A stretch of 64,000 bases of DNA from Ignavibacteria bacterium (lineage in GTDB: Bacteria; Bacteroidota; Ignavibacteria; Tepidaquicellales; Tepidaquicellaceae): the NCBI GenBank assembly GCA_041649015.1, contig JBAZNU010000003.1, positions 248,001 through 312,000 of the forward strand. Reading direction: 5' to 3'. Under the pieces are notes generated by a model that was not told the DNA's origin, did not search any database, and saw nothing but the letters and a program-made list of their open reading frames with translations. The position numbers and the translations under genes were made by a program. Below, piece after piece: positions 8,554 through 16,806 of the stretch. Every line of letters starts with the position of its first letter. Position 1 is the first letter of the stretch.

Positions 8554-9849
8554 ATGGAACACATGGTACATAGTGAATCAGAAAAGTATAAATCTGATTT
8601 ACATAATGCACTTAAGCAGAGATTCGCGGATAAACTGAACGATGAAGACCTTGATTTTATCACAAGGTCTTACGATAAGTATATATTTGAAATGATTAAG
8701 CTGATGAGGGAGGGAAAAAGCGCCCACGAAAAGTTCTTTTCGGATATAATTCTAAAATCAATAGACGCGATCATAGGTTTCAACAAGGAGAGACAGATTT
8801 TCCTTTGGAACGAGGGTGCTGAAAAGATATTTCAGTACACCAAAGATGAGATTACTGACAAGAATATTGGTATGATTTTACATTCCCATACAGGAGCATG
8901 GGAACGAGGTGAAGAAGAGCTGAATTCTCTTCAAAAAGAAATAGATGAAAAGGGATTTGTAACAAACTACGAAACACTTGGTCTTGCAAAAGACGGAAGA
9001 ATAATTAACATAAGCTTGTCCCAGTTTCCTATTTTTGGAGAAAAGGAATCCTCCAAGGCGGACGGTCAGAAGGCGGAATTTCTTGGAAATGTATCGATCA
9101 TAAGAGATATTACCGTAGTCAAAGAACTTGAAAAGGAATTAAGAGAATCAGAAAATCTGGCTCTTATAGGGCAGGTAGTATCTTCGATTGCACACAACCT
9201 TTCTAATCCTCTTAATATTATTTCCGGTAACGCCGATTATCTTCTTCTCGAAAAGAAAGAGGGTGACCCTGACTATGAAGAACTTAAAGTAATAGTTTCG
9301 GAAGCAACACGCATCACAAAATCAATACGTTCGATTCTGAATTTTGCAAAACCGATTACACTGATGAGGGAGGAAGTGAAGCTTAATGACTTACTGACTG
9401 ATGCGCTCAGCGGATTCAAGTTTCTAACCGGACAAAAAGAGATTGAACTTAAAAAGAATTTTTGCAAAGAAAATCCAAGCGTAAAAATTGACAAGGAACT
9501 TTTCAAAGATGTGTTCCTGAACATTGTTGGTAATTCGATTCAGGCAATTCCCGTAAACAAAAAAGGGCTTATAAATGTAAAGACTTTTACCAAGGGAAAA
9601 TTTTCTTACGCAGAGATTACGGATAACGGAGCGGGTATTAACCAAAGCGATATTAAAAATATTTTTAAACCTTTTTTCAGTACTAAGGGTTACGGAAAAG
9701 GTACCGGGCTGGGTCTTGCATTCACAGAAAGAGTAGTAAAAGAGCACAACGGTACGATAAAAGTTAAGAGCGTTCCCGCACAGGAGAATGGGAACGAGGG
9801 ATACACATCTTTCCAGATAGGCATTCCTTTGATTGAGAGCCGGAGCTAA
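8554..9849 (+). CDS. PAS-domain sensor histidine kinase (NtrB-like)
   Basis: The 431-residue soluble kinase has an N-terminal helical segment, a PAS domain (about residues 65-190), a HisKA dimerisation region with the phospho-accepting His214 in SIAHNLSNPLN, and an HATPase domain with N-box NIVGNSIQAI, G1 box DNGAGI and the F/G2 region PFFSTKGYGKGTGLGL. There is no transmembrane helix, so the PAS domain probably senses an intracellular signal such as redox state. The next gene encodes the matching sigma-54 activator. Two stretches are encoded by copies of the same 28-bp palindromic repeat: 8882-8909 in the PAS region (HSHTGAWERG) and 9772-9799 near the C terminus (PAQENGNEG). Both fall in likely loops and keep the frame. 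Confidence 0.92.
   Translation: MEHMVHSESEKYKSDLHNALKQRFADKLNDEDLDFITRSYDKYIFEMIKLMREGKSAHEKFFSDIILKSIDAIIGFNKERQIFLWNEGAEKIFQYTKDEITDKNIGMILHSHTGAWERGEEELNSLQKEIDEKGFVTNYETLGLAKDGRIINISLSQFPIFGEKESSKADGQKAEFLGNVSIIRDITVVKELEKELRESENLALIGQVVSSIAHNLSNPLNIISGNADYLLLEKKEGDPDYEELKVIVSEATRITKSIRSILNFAKPITLMREEVKLNDLLTDALSGFKFLTGQKEIELKKNFCKENPSVKIDKELFKDVFLNIVGNSIQAIPVNKKGLINVKTFTKGKFSYAEITDNGAGINQSDIKNIFKPFFSTKGYGKGTGLGLAFTERVVKEHNGTIKVKSVPAQENGNEGYTSFQIGIPLIESRS
8882..8909 (+). repeat. REP-like palindrome within kinase gene, copy 1
   Basis: ATTCCCAT and ATGGGAACGAGG flank the spacer ACAGGAGC. The same 28-bp design occurs at 9772-9799 and 12016-12043. Here it is translated in frame as part of the PAS region. 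Confidence 0.7.
9772..9799 (+). repeat. REP-like palindrome within kinase gene, copy 2
   Basis: GTTCCC, then GCACAGGAGA, then ATGGGAACGAGG. It shares the CAGGAG spacer core and the GGGAACGAGG end with copy 1 and is translated in frame close to the C terminus of the kinase. Confidence 0.7.
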
Positions 9850-9987
9850 GAGCTGGAAACCAAAGCCAGCAGATAGATTCTATAATAGAAGATAGAAAAA
9901 GCAACGACAGAAAGAGTAAATTTTACCTGCAATTGTGTAGAAAAATTCCCTGATTTTCAGTAATATTCATTTTAATTAATTCAATTA

Positions 9988-11334
9988 ATGCCATATAGTA
10001 TAAAAGTACTTCTTGTTGATGATGAAGTAAACCAATCTGCACTACTCAGGAAGGTTTTGCAGAAAAAAGGTCTTAACGTTACTGAAGAGAATGACAGTGT
10101 TAAAGCAAGAGAGATTCTTGAAAAAGAGTTCTTTGATTTGATTGTCTCGGATTTACAGATGCCTGAGGTTTCAGGGATGGACTTGCTGCTGATGAAACCG
10201 AAGGATACACTATTCATTATGATTACAGGTTACGGCTCGATTTTAACGGCTGTTGATTCGATGAAGAACGGTGCTTATGATTACGTTAATAAGCCTTTTA
10301 ATCTTGAAGAGTTTATGCTGAAGATTGATAAGGCTATTGAGAAGATTAAGATTACAAGAGAGCTGAATGGATTCAGGGCGCTTGTTACGGAGAGAGAGCC
10401 TTTTCCCGGTATTATTGGCACGAGCAAGAGGATGCTTGAGGTGTATGACTTTATAGAGAAGACTTCTAAGATAAACGTGAATGTGCTTGTTTGCGGGCAG
10501 AGCGGTACGGGTAAGGAGCTTGTTGCAAGAGCACTTCATTTCAGCAGCGAAAGAAAGAATAATCCTTTCGTTGCGATAAACTGCAGCGCTATTCCAGAGA
10601 ATCTGCTTGAGAGTGAACTTTTCGGGCATACAAAGGGAGCTTTCACGGGTGCTATTGAAAATCAAAAAGGAGTCTTTGAGCAGGCGCACGGCGGTACTTT
10701 GTTTCTTGATGAGATAGCAGAGATGCCATATCAGCTTCAGGCAAAGCTGCTGAGGGTTCTTGAAAACTGGGAGTTTAAACCAATTGGCAGTGATAAGGTG
10801 AAAAGGGTTGACGTTAGGCTGATTTCCGCAACTAACCAGAACATTCAGGAAATGATTTCCGCAAAACGTTTTCGCGAGGACCTCTATTACAGAATTTCAA
10901 CTATTTCGCTAAACTTACCGACTCTTAACGACAGACTTTCGGATATTCCTGCTTTGACTTATTACATTCTTAAAAATGTAAGCAAGAAATTCGGTAAAGA
11001 AATAAAGATTACCTCAGACGCTATTTCTCTGCTTTCCAGACATAATTACAAGGGAAATATTCGTGAATTGGAAAATATTCTTGAGCAGGCAGCAGTTACT
11101 GCGGCTAACAATAGGATTGATGTGAAGAATCTATCTATATCAGAAGATAACAATTTTCTTGACGATTGTCTTAGCAATGCACATGGTATGAGCCTTAAAG
11201 ACCTCGAAAAAAAGTACATTTTAAAAGTACTTCAGCTGACAAAAGGGAATAAAAAGAAAGCCGCTGAGAAGCTTGGTATTGACAGGAAAACACTTTATAA
11301 CAAATTAGGGGAGTTTGGGATTGGGAGGAGTTAG
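9988..11334 (+). CDS. NtrC-family sigma-54-dependent response regulator
   Basis: A 448-residue regulator with three domains. The receiver (1-120) has the acidic pair Asp11/Asp12, phospho-acceptor Asp55 in LIVSDLQMP and Lys102 in NKPF. The AAA+ domain (about 143-370) has Walker A GQSGTGKE (170-177), the sigma-54-contacting GAFTGA loop (217-222) and Walker B GTLFLDEIAEMP. The Fis-type helix-turn-helix at the C terminus is LTKGNKKKAAEKLGIDRKTL. When phosphorylated it should drive open-complex formation by sigma-54 RNA polymerase at -24/-12 promoters. The kinase gene upstream is its likely partner, and a clear -24/-12 promoter lies 262 bases downstream in front of the cytochrome cluster, the most likely target. 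Confidence 0.95.
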   Translation: MPYSIKVLLVDDEVNQSALLRKVLQKKGLNVTEENDSVKAREILEKEFFDLIVSDLQMPEVSGMDLLLMKPKDTLFIMITGYGSILTAVDSMKNGAYDYVNKPFNLEEFMLKIDKAIEKIKITRELNGFRALVTEREPFPGIIGTSKRMLEVYDFIEKTSKINVNVLVCGQSGTGKELVARALHFSSERKNNPFVAINCSAIPENLLESELFGHTKGAFTGAIENQKGVFEQAHGGTLFLDEIAEMPYQLQAKLLRVLENWEFKPIGSDKVKRVDVRLISATNQNIQEMISAKRFREDLYYRISTISLNLPTLNDRLSDIPALTYYILKNVSKKFGKEIKITSDAISLLSRHNYKGNIRELENILEQAAVTAANNRIDVKNLSISEDNNFLDDCLSNAHGMSLKDLEKKYILKVLQLTKGNKKKAAEKLGIDRKTLYNKLGEFGIGRS

Positions 11335-11634
11335 CAAAGATCAGAATTTAGAATTGAGAAGAGCGGGAAGAGTAAGCTGATGGAAGCCAGCATTCGTATG
11401 CCGGAGCATTGTAATTAGGGAGTAAATATTCTACACTGTAAGTCCGTTTTTTCTACACGATACAATTAACACACCACAAAAATAAAAGTGTAAAAAATTA
11501 CCACTGTTTTCGGACTAAAATTCATATTTTAAGTCCTTTATATCCACATTTTCTTTTTAATCTCATTTTATAACAATTTATAATCAGACGAATCATGGTA
11601 CAATATTTGCTATAATATTATTATAAATTTAGAA
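11335..11634. other. Regulatory intergenic region before cytochrome cluster
   Basis: These 300 bases separate the sigma-54 activator gene from the cytochrome cluster. They hold AGTCCG (11441-11446) and its inverted copy CGGACT (11511-11516), with TCTACAC and GTGTA words between them, as candidate activator-binding sites 80-155 bases upstream of a -24/-12 promoter at 11596-11611. No gene is present. Confidence 0.6.
11596..11611 (+). promoter_or_regulatory. Sigma-54 (-24/-12) promoter of the cytochrome cluster
   Basis: TGGTACAATATTTGCT matches the RpoN consensus TGGCAC-N5-TTGCW in 15 of the defined positions or their allowed variants, with the invariant GG (11597-11598) and GC (11609-11610) at the required spacing. 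Transcription would start near 11622, about 13 bases before the first start codon at 11635. The adjacent NtrC-type activator gene strengthens the call. The only consensus deviation in the -24 box is T for C after GG. Confidence 0.8.
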
Positions 11635-12009
11635 TTGGTGGAGAAACGAGTAAAAATATATTGCATTACTGATGAGATTTGCTGCCTGATTAAAAAGGTT
11701 CTTAATAAGCATAATATTATTTCAAAGTGCGAAAATTATAAAGAATTATCGGTCACCAAATCTATTGACGAAATTGTATTTGAATGCAGAAACTCTGCTG
11801 ATGTAGTGGTGCTGGACCAGGAACTGGACAGGGAATTTAAACAACGTATGGTTACGGCTCTTAACCATTTGACTTTTATATGTTTGCCGTCTTTGAAGGA
11901 TAACGACCTTCCTGATGTACCGGAAAATGTTTATCAGATTTCAGAACCATTTAAACTAAGTGAGTTTGAAGAGGTTCTTTTAAGGATATTGAATGAGAAA
12001 ACTATTTAA
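11635..12009 (+). CDS. Degenerate receiver-domain protein
   Basis: A 124-residue protein with the length and layout of a stand-alone response-regulator receiver. Asp13/Glu14 take the place of the acidic pair, Asp61 in VVVLDQEL aligns with the phospho-acceptor, and the C-terminal EPFKLSEFEEVLLRIL matches the usual KPFxxxEL helix but with the conserved lysine missing. Phosphorylation-independent signalling is therefore possible. It is the first gene behind the sigma-54 promoter. Start is TTG at 11635 or GTG at 11638; neither has a clear ribosome site. Similarity is to fold and motif only, so the assignment is moderate. Confidence 0.55.
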   Translation: MVEKRVKIYCITDEICCLIKKVLNKHNIISKCENYKELSVTKSIDEIVFECRNSADVVVLDQELDREFKQRMVTALNHLTFICLPSLKDNDLPDVPENVYQISEPFKLSEFEEVLLRILNEKTI

Positions 12010-12015
12010 ATTAAC

Positions 12016-12043
12016 ATTCCCAGGCCAGAGTATGGGAACGAGG
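12016..12043 (+). repeat. REP-like palindrome, intergenic copy
   Basis: ATTCCCAGGC, then CAGAGT, then ATGGGAACGAGG. It has the same 28-bp design as the two copies inside the kinase gene. It sits in the 45-base gap between the receiver gene and the 19-heme cytochrome gene and could form an RNA hairpin in the operon transcript. Confidence 0.7.
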
Positions 12044-12054
12044 ACTTATTAAGG

Positions 12055-13938
12055 ATGTATAATAGAAAATTAACAATTTTCACGCTTTCGGCTTTTCTTG
12101 TTTTAAGTGTTTTTATTGTCGCATTTAATTACACGGTTATTAAAGCAAGAAATTCGGAAGAGTGTTTTGCCTGTCATGAAGATAAAGACCTGACAATGGA
12201 TGTAAACGGAAAGAAAAAATCATTGTACGTTGACGCATCATTGTACAAGAAATCATCTCACGGAGGATCTGATTGCAAGGATTGCCATGAAGGATACAAT
12301 CCGGATGAGATTCCGCACAGCAAGAAGAAAGTTGATATAAAATGTCAGAACTGCCACGATAAGTTTCCCCCTATTGAGAAAAGTGTTCACGCGAAGAACG
12401 ACTGCAACTCTTGTCACAATCCGCATTACCAGAAACCTGTTAAAGAAATTAAGGCAAACCAGACAGATGATTGCCTAAAATGCCACAATAATAAGAACGT
12501 AAAAGATTACATCACAAGCATTCATTCTAAAAGAAATGTTGGATGCAACGGATGCCATAACGGCGGACATGACGTGAAGAAGATTTCGAAGAGTGAGATA
12601 AATTCTTCCTGCGGAAAATGCCACGGAAAACACCAGTCAGATTTCAATAACAGTATTCATCAGACTGTTATGCGAGATGGAAACAAGAATTCACCGACAT
12701 GTGTTGATTGTCACGGTGCACACAAGATAATAGCCAACAAACTTTCAATCGAATCACAAGCGTGCTTGAAATGTCATCTTGATGAAAAACTTTTCCCGGG
12801 AGAAGAAAAAGGTTCTGCTAAGTTTGTTGCTAAGTATAAAACAAGCATTCACTCCTCAATTCAGAAAGACGGAAAACAAGCAGCCGGATGTGTTGACTGT
12901 CACGGTGACCACATGATAGAATCTACATCGGACCCGACGAAGTCAACAGTAAAAGCAAAGATGATGGAGACATGCGGAAAATGTCATGCTAATGAAGTAG
13001 AACACTACAATAAATCATCACACGGTGTTTCGTTTAAAAACGGTGATCCGAATGCACCTACATGTTCTACCTGTCACGGTGAACACAGCATAAACTCAGT
13101 TCTGCAGTCGGATGAATTCTCAAAGATAAATCAGACTGAAATGTGTCTTGATTGCCATAAAGACAATAAAGTAAACCCGAATAAGAATACACATCTTGAC
13201 GATTACAAAAGCAGTTACCACTATTTAGCACTAAAGGAAGGTAATTTGAAGGCGGCAACATGCAGCGATTGCCACGGTCCGCATGAGATGAAAAAAGCCT
13301 CAGACCCGGAATCGCAAATTTTCAAAAAGAATATTGATAAAACTTGCGGGCAGTCAGAATGCCATGTTCAGCAAAAAGCAGAATTCGACGGAAGTATTCA
13401 TCAAGTAAGTTTAATGACGAAAGAAAATTCAGATTCACCGACCTGCAACACATGTCACGGTGCGCACCAGGTAGTTACGACGGATTCACTCGGAAACAAG
13501 GAAGGTTCAAAGCAAAGAGGTATTGTTAAATTGTGCTCGAGCTGTCATGCGTCAGTTGAGATAATCAGCAATAATGATCTTAAGAATGTAACCAAGAACT
13601 ATAACGAAAGTTTTCACGGCCTTGCAGTACGGGGGGGTTCAAACAGAGCTGCCTCCTGCGAAAGCTGCCACGGTAATCATAACATCAGACCTTCTTCAGA
13701 TTCTTTATCATCTGTGCATCCCAATAATCTTGGGAAGACATGCGGTTCGTGTCATCCGGGAGCAGACAAGGTATTTATTAACACAAAGATACACGTACTT
13801 GACGCAGAAGTTGAGAATCCGCTTCTATACTGGATTACAAGATTCTATATCATACTAATTGTTGCGGTAATCGGCGGAATGATTTTGCACAACATTCTGG
13901 ATTACAGAAGAAAAATTAAAGATAAAAAGGCGGTTTAG
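12055..13938 (+). CDS. 19-heme membrane-anchored cytochrome c
   Basis: The 627-residue product starts with an uncleaved or cleaved signal segment (TIFTLSAFLVLSVFIVAF) and ends with a transmembrane helix (about residues 590-612, YIILIVAVIGGMIL). In between are 18 CXXCH motifs and one CX4CH (CGQSECH, about residue 439), so 19 c-type hemes in the periplasm. Recurrent SIHxxxxxDG...CxxCHGxH units mark it as a multi-module cytochrome of the doubled-CXXCH kind. The next gene, seven bases on, encodes a cytochrome b; together they resemble split versions of the Geobacter Cbc-type menaquinol oxidoreductases, in which a b subunit feeds a multiheme c subunit. The direction of electron flow is an inference. 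Confidence 0.9.
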   Translation: MYNRKLTIFTLSAFLVLSVFIVAFNYTVIKARNSEECFACHEDKDLTMDVNGKKKSLYVDASLYKKSSHGGSDCKDCHEGYNPDEIPHSKKKVDIKCQNCHDKFPPIEKSVHAKNDCNSCHNPHYQKPVKEIKANQTDDCLKCHNNKNVKDYITSIHSKRNVGCNGCHNGGHDVKKISKSEINSSCGKCHGKHQSDFNNSIHQTVMRDGNKNSPTCVDCHGAHKIIANKLSIESQACLKCHLDEKLFPGEEKGSAKFVAKYKTSIHSSIQKDGKQAAGCVDCHGDHMIESTSDPTKSTVKAKMMETCGKCHANEVEHYNKSSHGVSFKNGDPNAPTCSTCHGEHSINSVLQSDEFSKINQTEMCLDCHKDNKVNPNKNTHLDDYKSSYHYLALKEGNLKAATCSDCHGPHEMKKASDPESQIFKKNIDKTCGQSECHVQQKAEFDGSIHQVSLMTKENSDSPTCNTCHGAHQVVTTDSLGNKEGSKQRGIVKLCSSCHASVEIISNNDLKNVTKNYNESFHGLAVRGGSNRAASCESCHGNHNIRPSSDSLSSVHPNNLGKTCGSCHPGADKVFINTKIHVLDAEVENPLLYWITRFYIILIVAVIGGMILHNILDYRRKIKDKKAV

Positions 13939-13945
13939 GAAATAT

Positions 13946-14653
13946 ATGAAACACGAGGAAAAATATTTAAGAATGACATTTAACGAGAGGATTCAGCATT
14001 TTCTGCTCCTCTCATCATTTATAACACTCGTTATAACAGGTTTTGCCCTTAAGTACCCTGAAGCATGGTGGGTTGCCTGGGGTCCAAAAGTTTTTGGTGA
14101 GTATGCATTTGAATTAAGAGGACTTATACACAGGATAGCTGCTGTTGTTATGGTTTCGGCATCCTTTTATCATCTTTTGTACATAATATTTACGCAACGC
14201 GGAAGAAAACTTGTCGCTGATCTTTGGTTTTACAGGCAGGATCTTACTGATCTTATGGAATCACTCGGATATATAACCGGAAAGAAAAAAGACCGCCCAA
14301 AATTAGGAAGGTTCAGTTATATAGAAAAGGCGGAATACTGGGCGGTAGTATGGGGAACGGTTGTTATGGGTGCGACAGGCGCAGTATTATGGTTTCAAAA
14401 CTTTTTTCTACCGATTATCAATGTATCAGGAATGGACATTGCGACAGCTATTCACTGGTATGAGGCAATACTTGCATCATTGGCTATATTAGTCTGGCAT
14501 TTTTATTTCATATTTTTAAATCCGGATGTGAGACCGATGAACAAAGCATGGTACACAGGATTTCTTACAAGACATCAGATGGAAAATGAACATCCGAGAG
14601 AGCTTGAAGAAATTGAAGCAGCAGAAAAGGCGGAGACAGTTAATGAAGTATAA
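13946..14653 (+). CDS. Cytochrome b (b561/hydrogenase-b-like) membrane subunit
   Basis: The 235-residue integral membrane protein has about four transmembrane segments: around 18-37 (LLLSSFITLVITGFAL), 60-85, 140-160 and 175-195. Candidate heme b ligands are His18 in RIQHFLLL, the histidines in LIHRIAAVV and FYHLLYI, and those in IHWYEA and VWHFYF. The N-terminal FNERIQHFLLLSSFITLVIT is a hallmark of the cytochrome b561/Ni-Fe hydrogenase b-type family. It follows the 19-heme gene by seven bases and would oxidise menaquinol and pass electrons to it. The acidic C-terminal tail is cytoplasmic by prediction. Confidence 0.85.
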   Translation: MKHEEKYLRMTFNERIQHFLLLSSFITLVITGFALKYPEAWWVAWGPKVFGEYAFELRGLIHRIAAVVMVSASFYHLLYIIFTQRGRKLVADLWFYRQDLTDLMESLGYITGKKKDRPKLGRFSYIEKAEYWAVVWGTVVMGATGAVLWFQNFFLPIINVSGMDIATAIHWYEAILASLAILVWHFYFIFLNPDVRPMNKAWYTGFLTRHQMENEHPRELEEIEAAEKAETVNEV

Positions 14654-14714
14654 TTCAAAGAGTTTTCATTATTAAAAAATAAATGCAGTTGTAATAAAAT
14701 AAAACAACAGAGTC

Positions 14715-16745
14715 ATGGACGAAAACAAGGACAAAAACTCAGAAGTTAAAAAGAAGAAGAGATTCTTTAAGAATGTAACAGGTTTTAGAAGATTCCTTCT
14801 TTTTACAGGTATTTACTTTTTTGCTTTTGTTGTATTTTTTGCTGTATCTGCAGAATATACATCAAGACCTTCTTTTTGTCCAACCTGCCATTACATGGAA
14901 CCGTTTTATAACAGTTGGAAATCGTCATCTCACAACAACGTTCAGTGTGTTGAATGTCATTTTGAACCCGGTCTTCAAGGCACGATAAAAGGAAAGTTAA
15001 ACGGGCTTGTGCAAATAGTCAGTTATGTGTCAACATCTTATAAGAAAAGAAAACCCTGGGCTGATATTCCAGATAATACCTGTTCCCGTTCAGACTGTCA
15101 TGTCAAACAGAGCATTCAGGATACAACTTATGAGACGAAGGGAATATTATTCAACCACAAGCACCATCTTTCAGAATTGCGTAGAGGAAAAAAGCTTAAA
15201 TGTACAAGCTGTCACGGTCAGATTGTGCAGGGTTCTCACATGCAGGTTACATATGAGACTTGTTTTAACTGTCATTTCCATAAGTCTGATGACCCAGAAC
15301 ACAAATATGATAAACTTGCGGACTGCAAAACCTGTCACGAACTTAATAATAAAACAAAAGAACAACTTGCATCAATGCGGTATAATCATAATACTGTAGT
15401 TGAGACTAAAATAGAATGTTCAAGCTGTCATACGAATGTTATTAAGGGGAAAGGCGAAGTCGGAAAAGAAAGATGTTTCCAATGCCATTTTGAAGATAAC
15501 AAACTTGATAAATATTCCGACACAGAATTCATGCACAGCACTCACATTGCGAAACATAGCATGAGCTGCGGATATTGCCATTCGCCAATAAAACACAAAG
15601 TAGAAAAACTGGATGTAAATGCACCACCTGATTGTCAGTCATGTCATTCGGGTGCACATTCATCGATGGTAAATCTTTATGCAGGTGAAAAAGGATTTAA
15701 CACAGAATCCTCTCCAAGCTCTATGTTTTTAAGCGGAATCGATTGCAAAGGCTGCCACGTACTTCATGAAACAACGAGCAAGAGCGTTAATGTTGATAAA
15801 TCACGTCAGGATGCCTGCGACAAATGCCACGGAAAAGGATATGGTAATTTAATAAAGCAGTGGGAGGCATCCTCATTAAAAAGACTTGCAGTTATTAAAT
15901 CAATTTACAATACGGCGAGCAGCACAGTAAAGAATTCTTCAAGCAGCAGAAAGAATGAAGCATTGTTAAAACTCGATGAAGCAATGCACAATATAAAAAC
16001 CGTCGATGTTGGAAAAAGTGTACATAACATACAATTTGCTGACAAGCTCCTTGTCGGCAGTTACGGTATAATGAAAGAAGCCTTGCAGATTGTCGGGTCG
16101 AACAAACAACTTCCAGAGTTTAAAGCAAGCACAGAGTATGTACCGAATGAATGCTATAACTGTCATGGAGGTATTCAAGAGGTAAAAGTAAATGCTTTTG
16201 GAAAATCATTTTCGCATAAAACTCATATTGTAAAGCAAAGACTGCAATGCGACAGGTGTCATTCAAATGCAAAGAAACACGGGGAGTTAATTCTGAGTCA
16301 GAATTCCTGTAATTCTTGTCATCATAACAATGCGAAAAGCAATGAAACATGCGGAAATTGTCACAGTATTCAGGAACAGACATACAACGGAACCCTGAAC
16401 GGTAAAAACGAACCTGACATAATGAAACAGGCAGGCGTTGGTTGCACAGATTGCCATCTCGAAAAAGGATTAATCTACAAACCCGATGATAAAAACTGTG
16501 CAAAATGTCATGATGCTGAATACTCAAAAATGATGGCAGAATGGAAATCAGATGTAAATAAATCGGCAGGAACTATAAGGGAAATTATTGGTAAAATTAA
16601 TATGGATAACGATTCGGAAGTAATAGAAGCAAAGAATTTAATAAATAAAATATCGGCATACAGGAGTCTTTATGTGCATAATTATGGATTGATATCAGAC
16701 CTGTTAAGCCAAAAGAAAAAAGCGCTTGAAAAATACGCAAAATAA
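14715..16745 (+). CDS. 18-heme NapC/NirT-type cytochrome c
   Basis: The 676-residue product has a basic cytoplasmic N terminus, one transmembrane anchor (about residues 27-47, LFTGIYFFAFVVFFAV) and then the NapC/NirT start FCPTCHYMEPFYNSWKSSSH. Motifs total 17 CXXCH plus one CX4CH (CSRSDCH, about residue 123). Residues about 380-460 form a heme-free helical insert; the last 90 are also mostly helical with only one early heme. NapC-type proteins take electrons from the quinol pool and pass them to periplasmic partners. Length far exceeds ordinary tetraheme NapC, so the relay part is fused to the quinol-oxidising part. It is a second quinol entry point beside the 13946 gene. Confidence 0.9.
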   Translation: MDENKDKNSEVKKKKRFFKNVTGFRRFLLFTGIYFFAFVVFFAVSAEYTSRPSFCPTCHYMEPFYNSWKSSSHNNVQCVECHFEPGLQGTIKGKLNGLVQIVSYVSTSYKKRKPWADIPDNTCSRSDCHVKQSIQDTTYETKGILFNHKHHLSELRRGKKLKCTSCHGQIVQGSHMQVTYETCFNCHFHKSDDPEHKYDKLADCKTCHELNNKTKEQLASMRYNHNTVVETKIECSSCHTNVIKGKGEVGKERCFQCHFEDNKLDKYSDTEFMHSTHIAKHSMSCGYCHSPIKHKVEKLDVNAPPDCQSCHSGAHSSMVNLYAGEKGFNTESSPSSMFLSGIDCKGCHVLHETTSKSVNVDKSRQDACDKCHGKGYGNLIKQWEASSLKRLAVIKSIYNTASSTVKNSSSSRKNEALLKLDEAMHNIKTVDVGKSVHNIQFADKLLVGSYGIMKEALQIVGSNKQLPEFKASTEYVPNECYNCHGGIQEVKVNAFGKSFSHKTHIVKQRLQCDRCHSNAKKHGELILSQNSCNSCHHNNAKSNETCGNCHSIQEQTYNGTLNGKNEPDIMKQAGVGCTDCHLEKGLIYKPDDKNCAKCHDAEYSKMMAEWKSDVNKSAGTIREIIGKINMDNDSEVIEAKNLINKISAYRSLYVHNYGLISDLLSQKKKALEKYAK

Positions 16746-16806
16746 TATTGATTTTGATTTACCTAGAAAATATTTATATTTATTAACTTAACTAAACCAT
16801 ACAATT

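Noticed and set aside
10414..10430. TTGGCACGAG as a -24 promoter element inside the regulator gene
   Set aside because: There is no GC at the -12 spacing; it is coding sequence. The same holds for similar words at 23990 and 27678.
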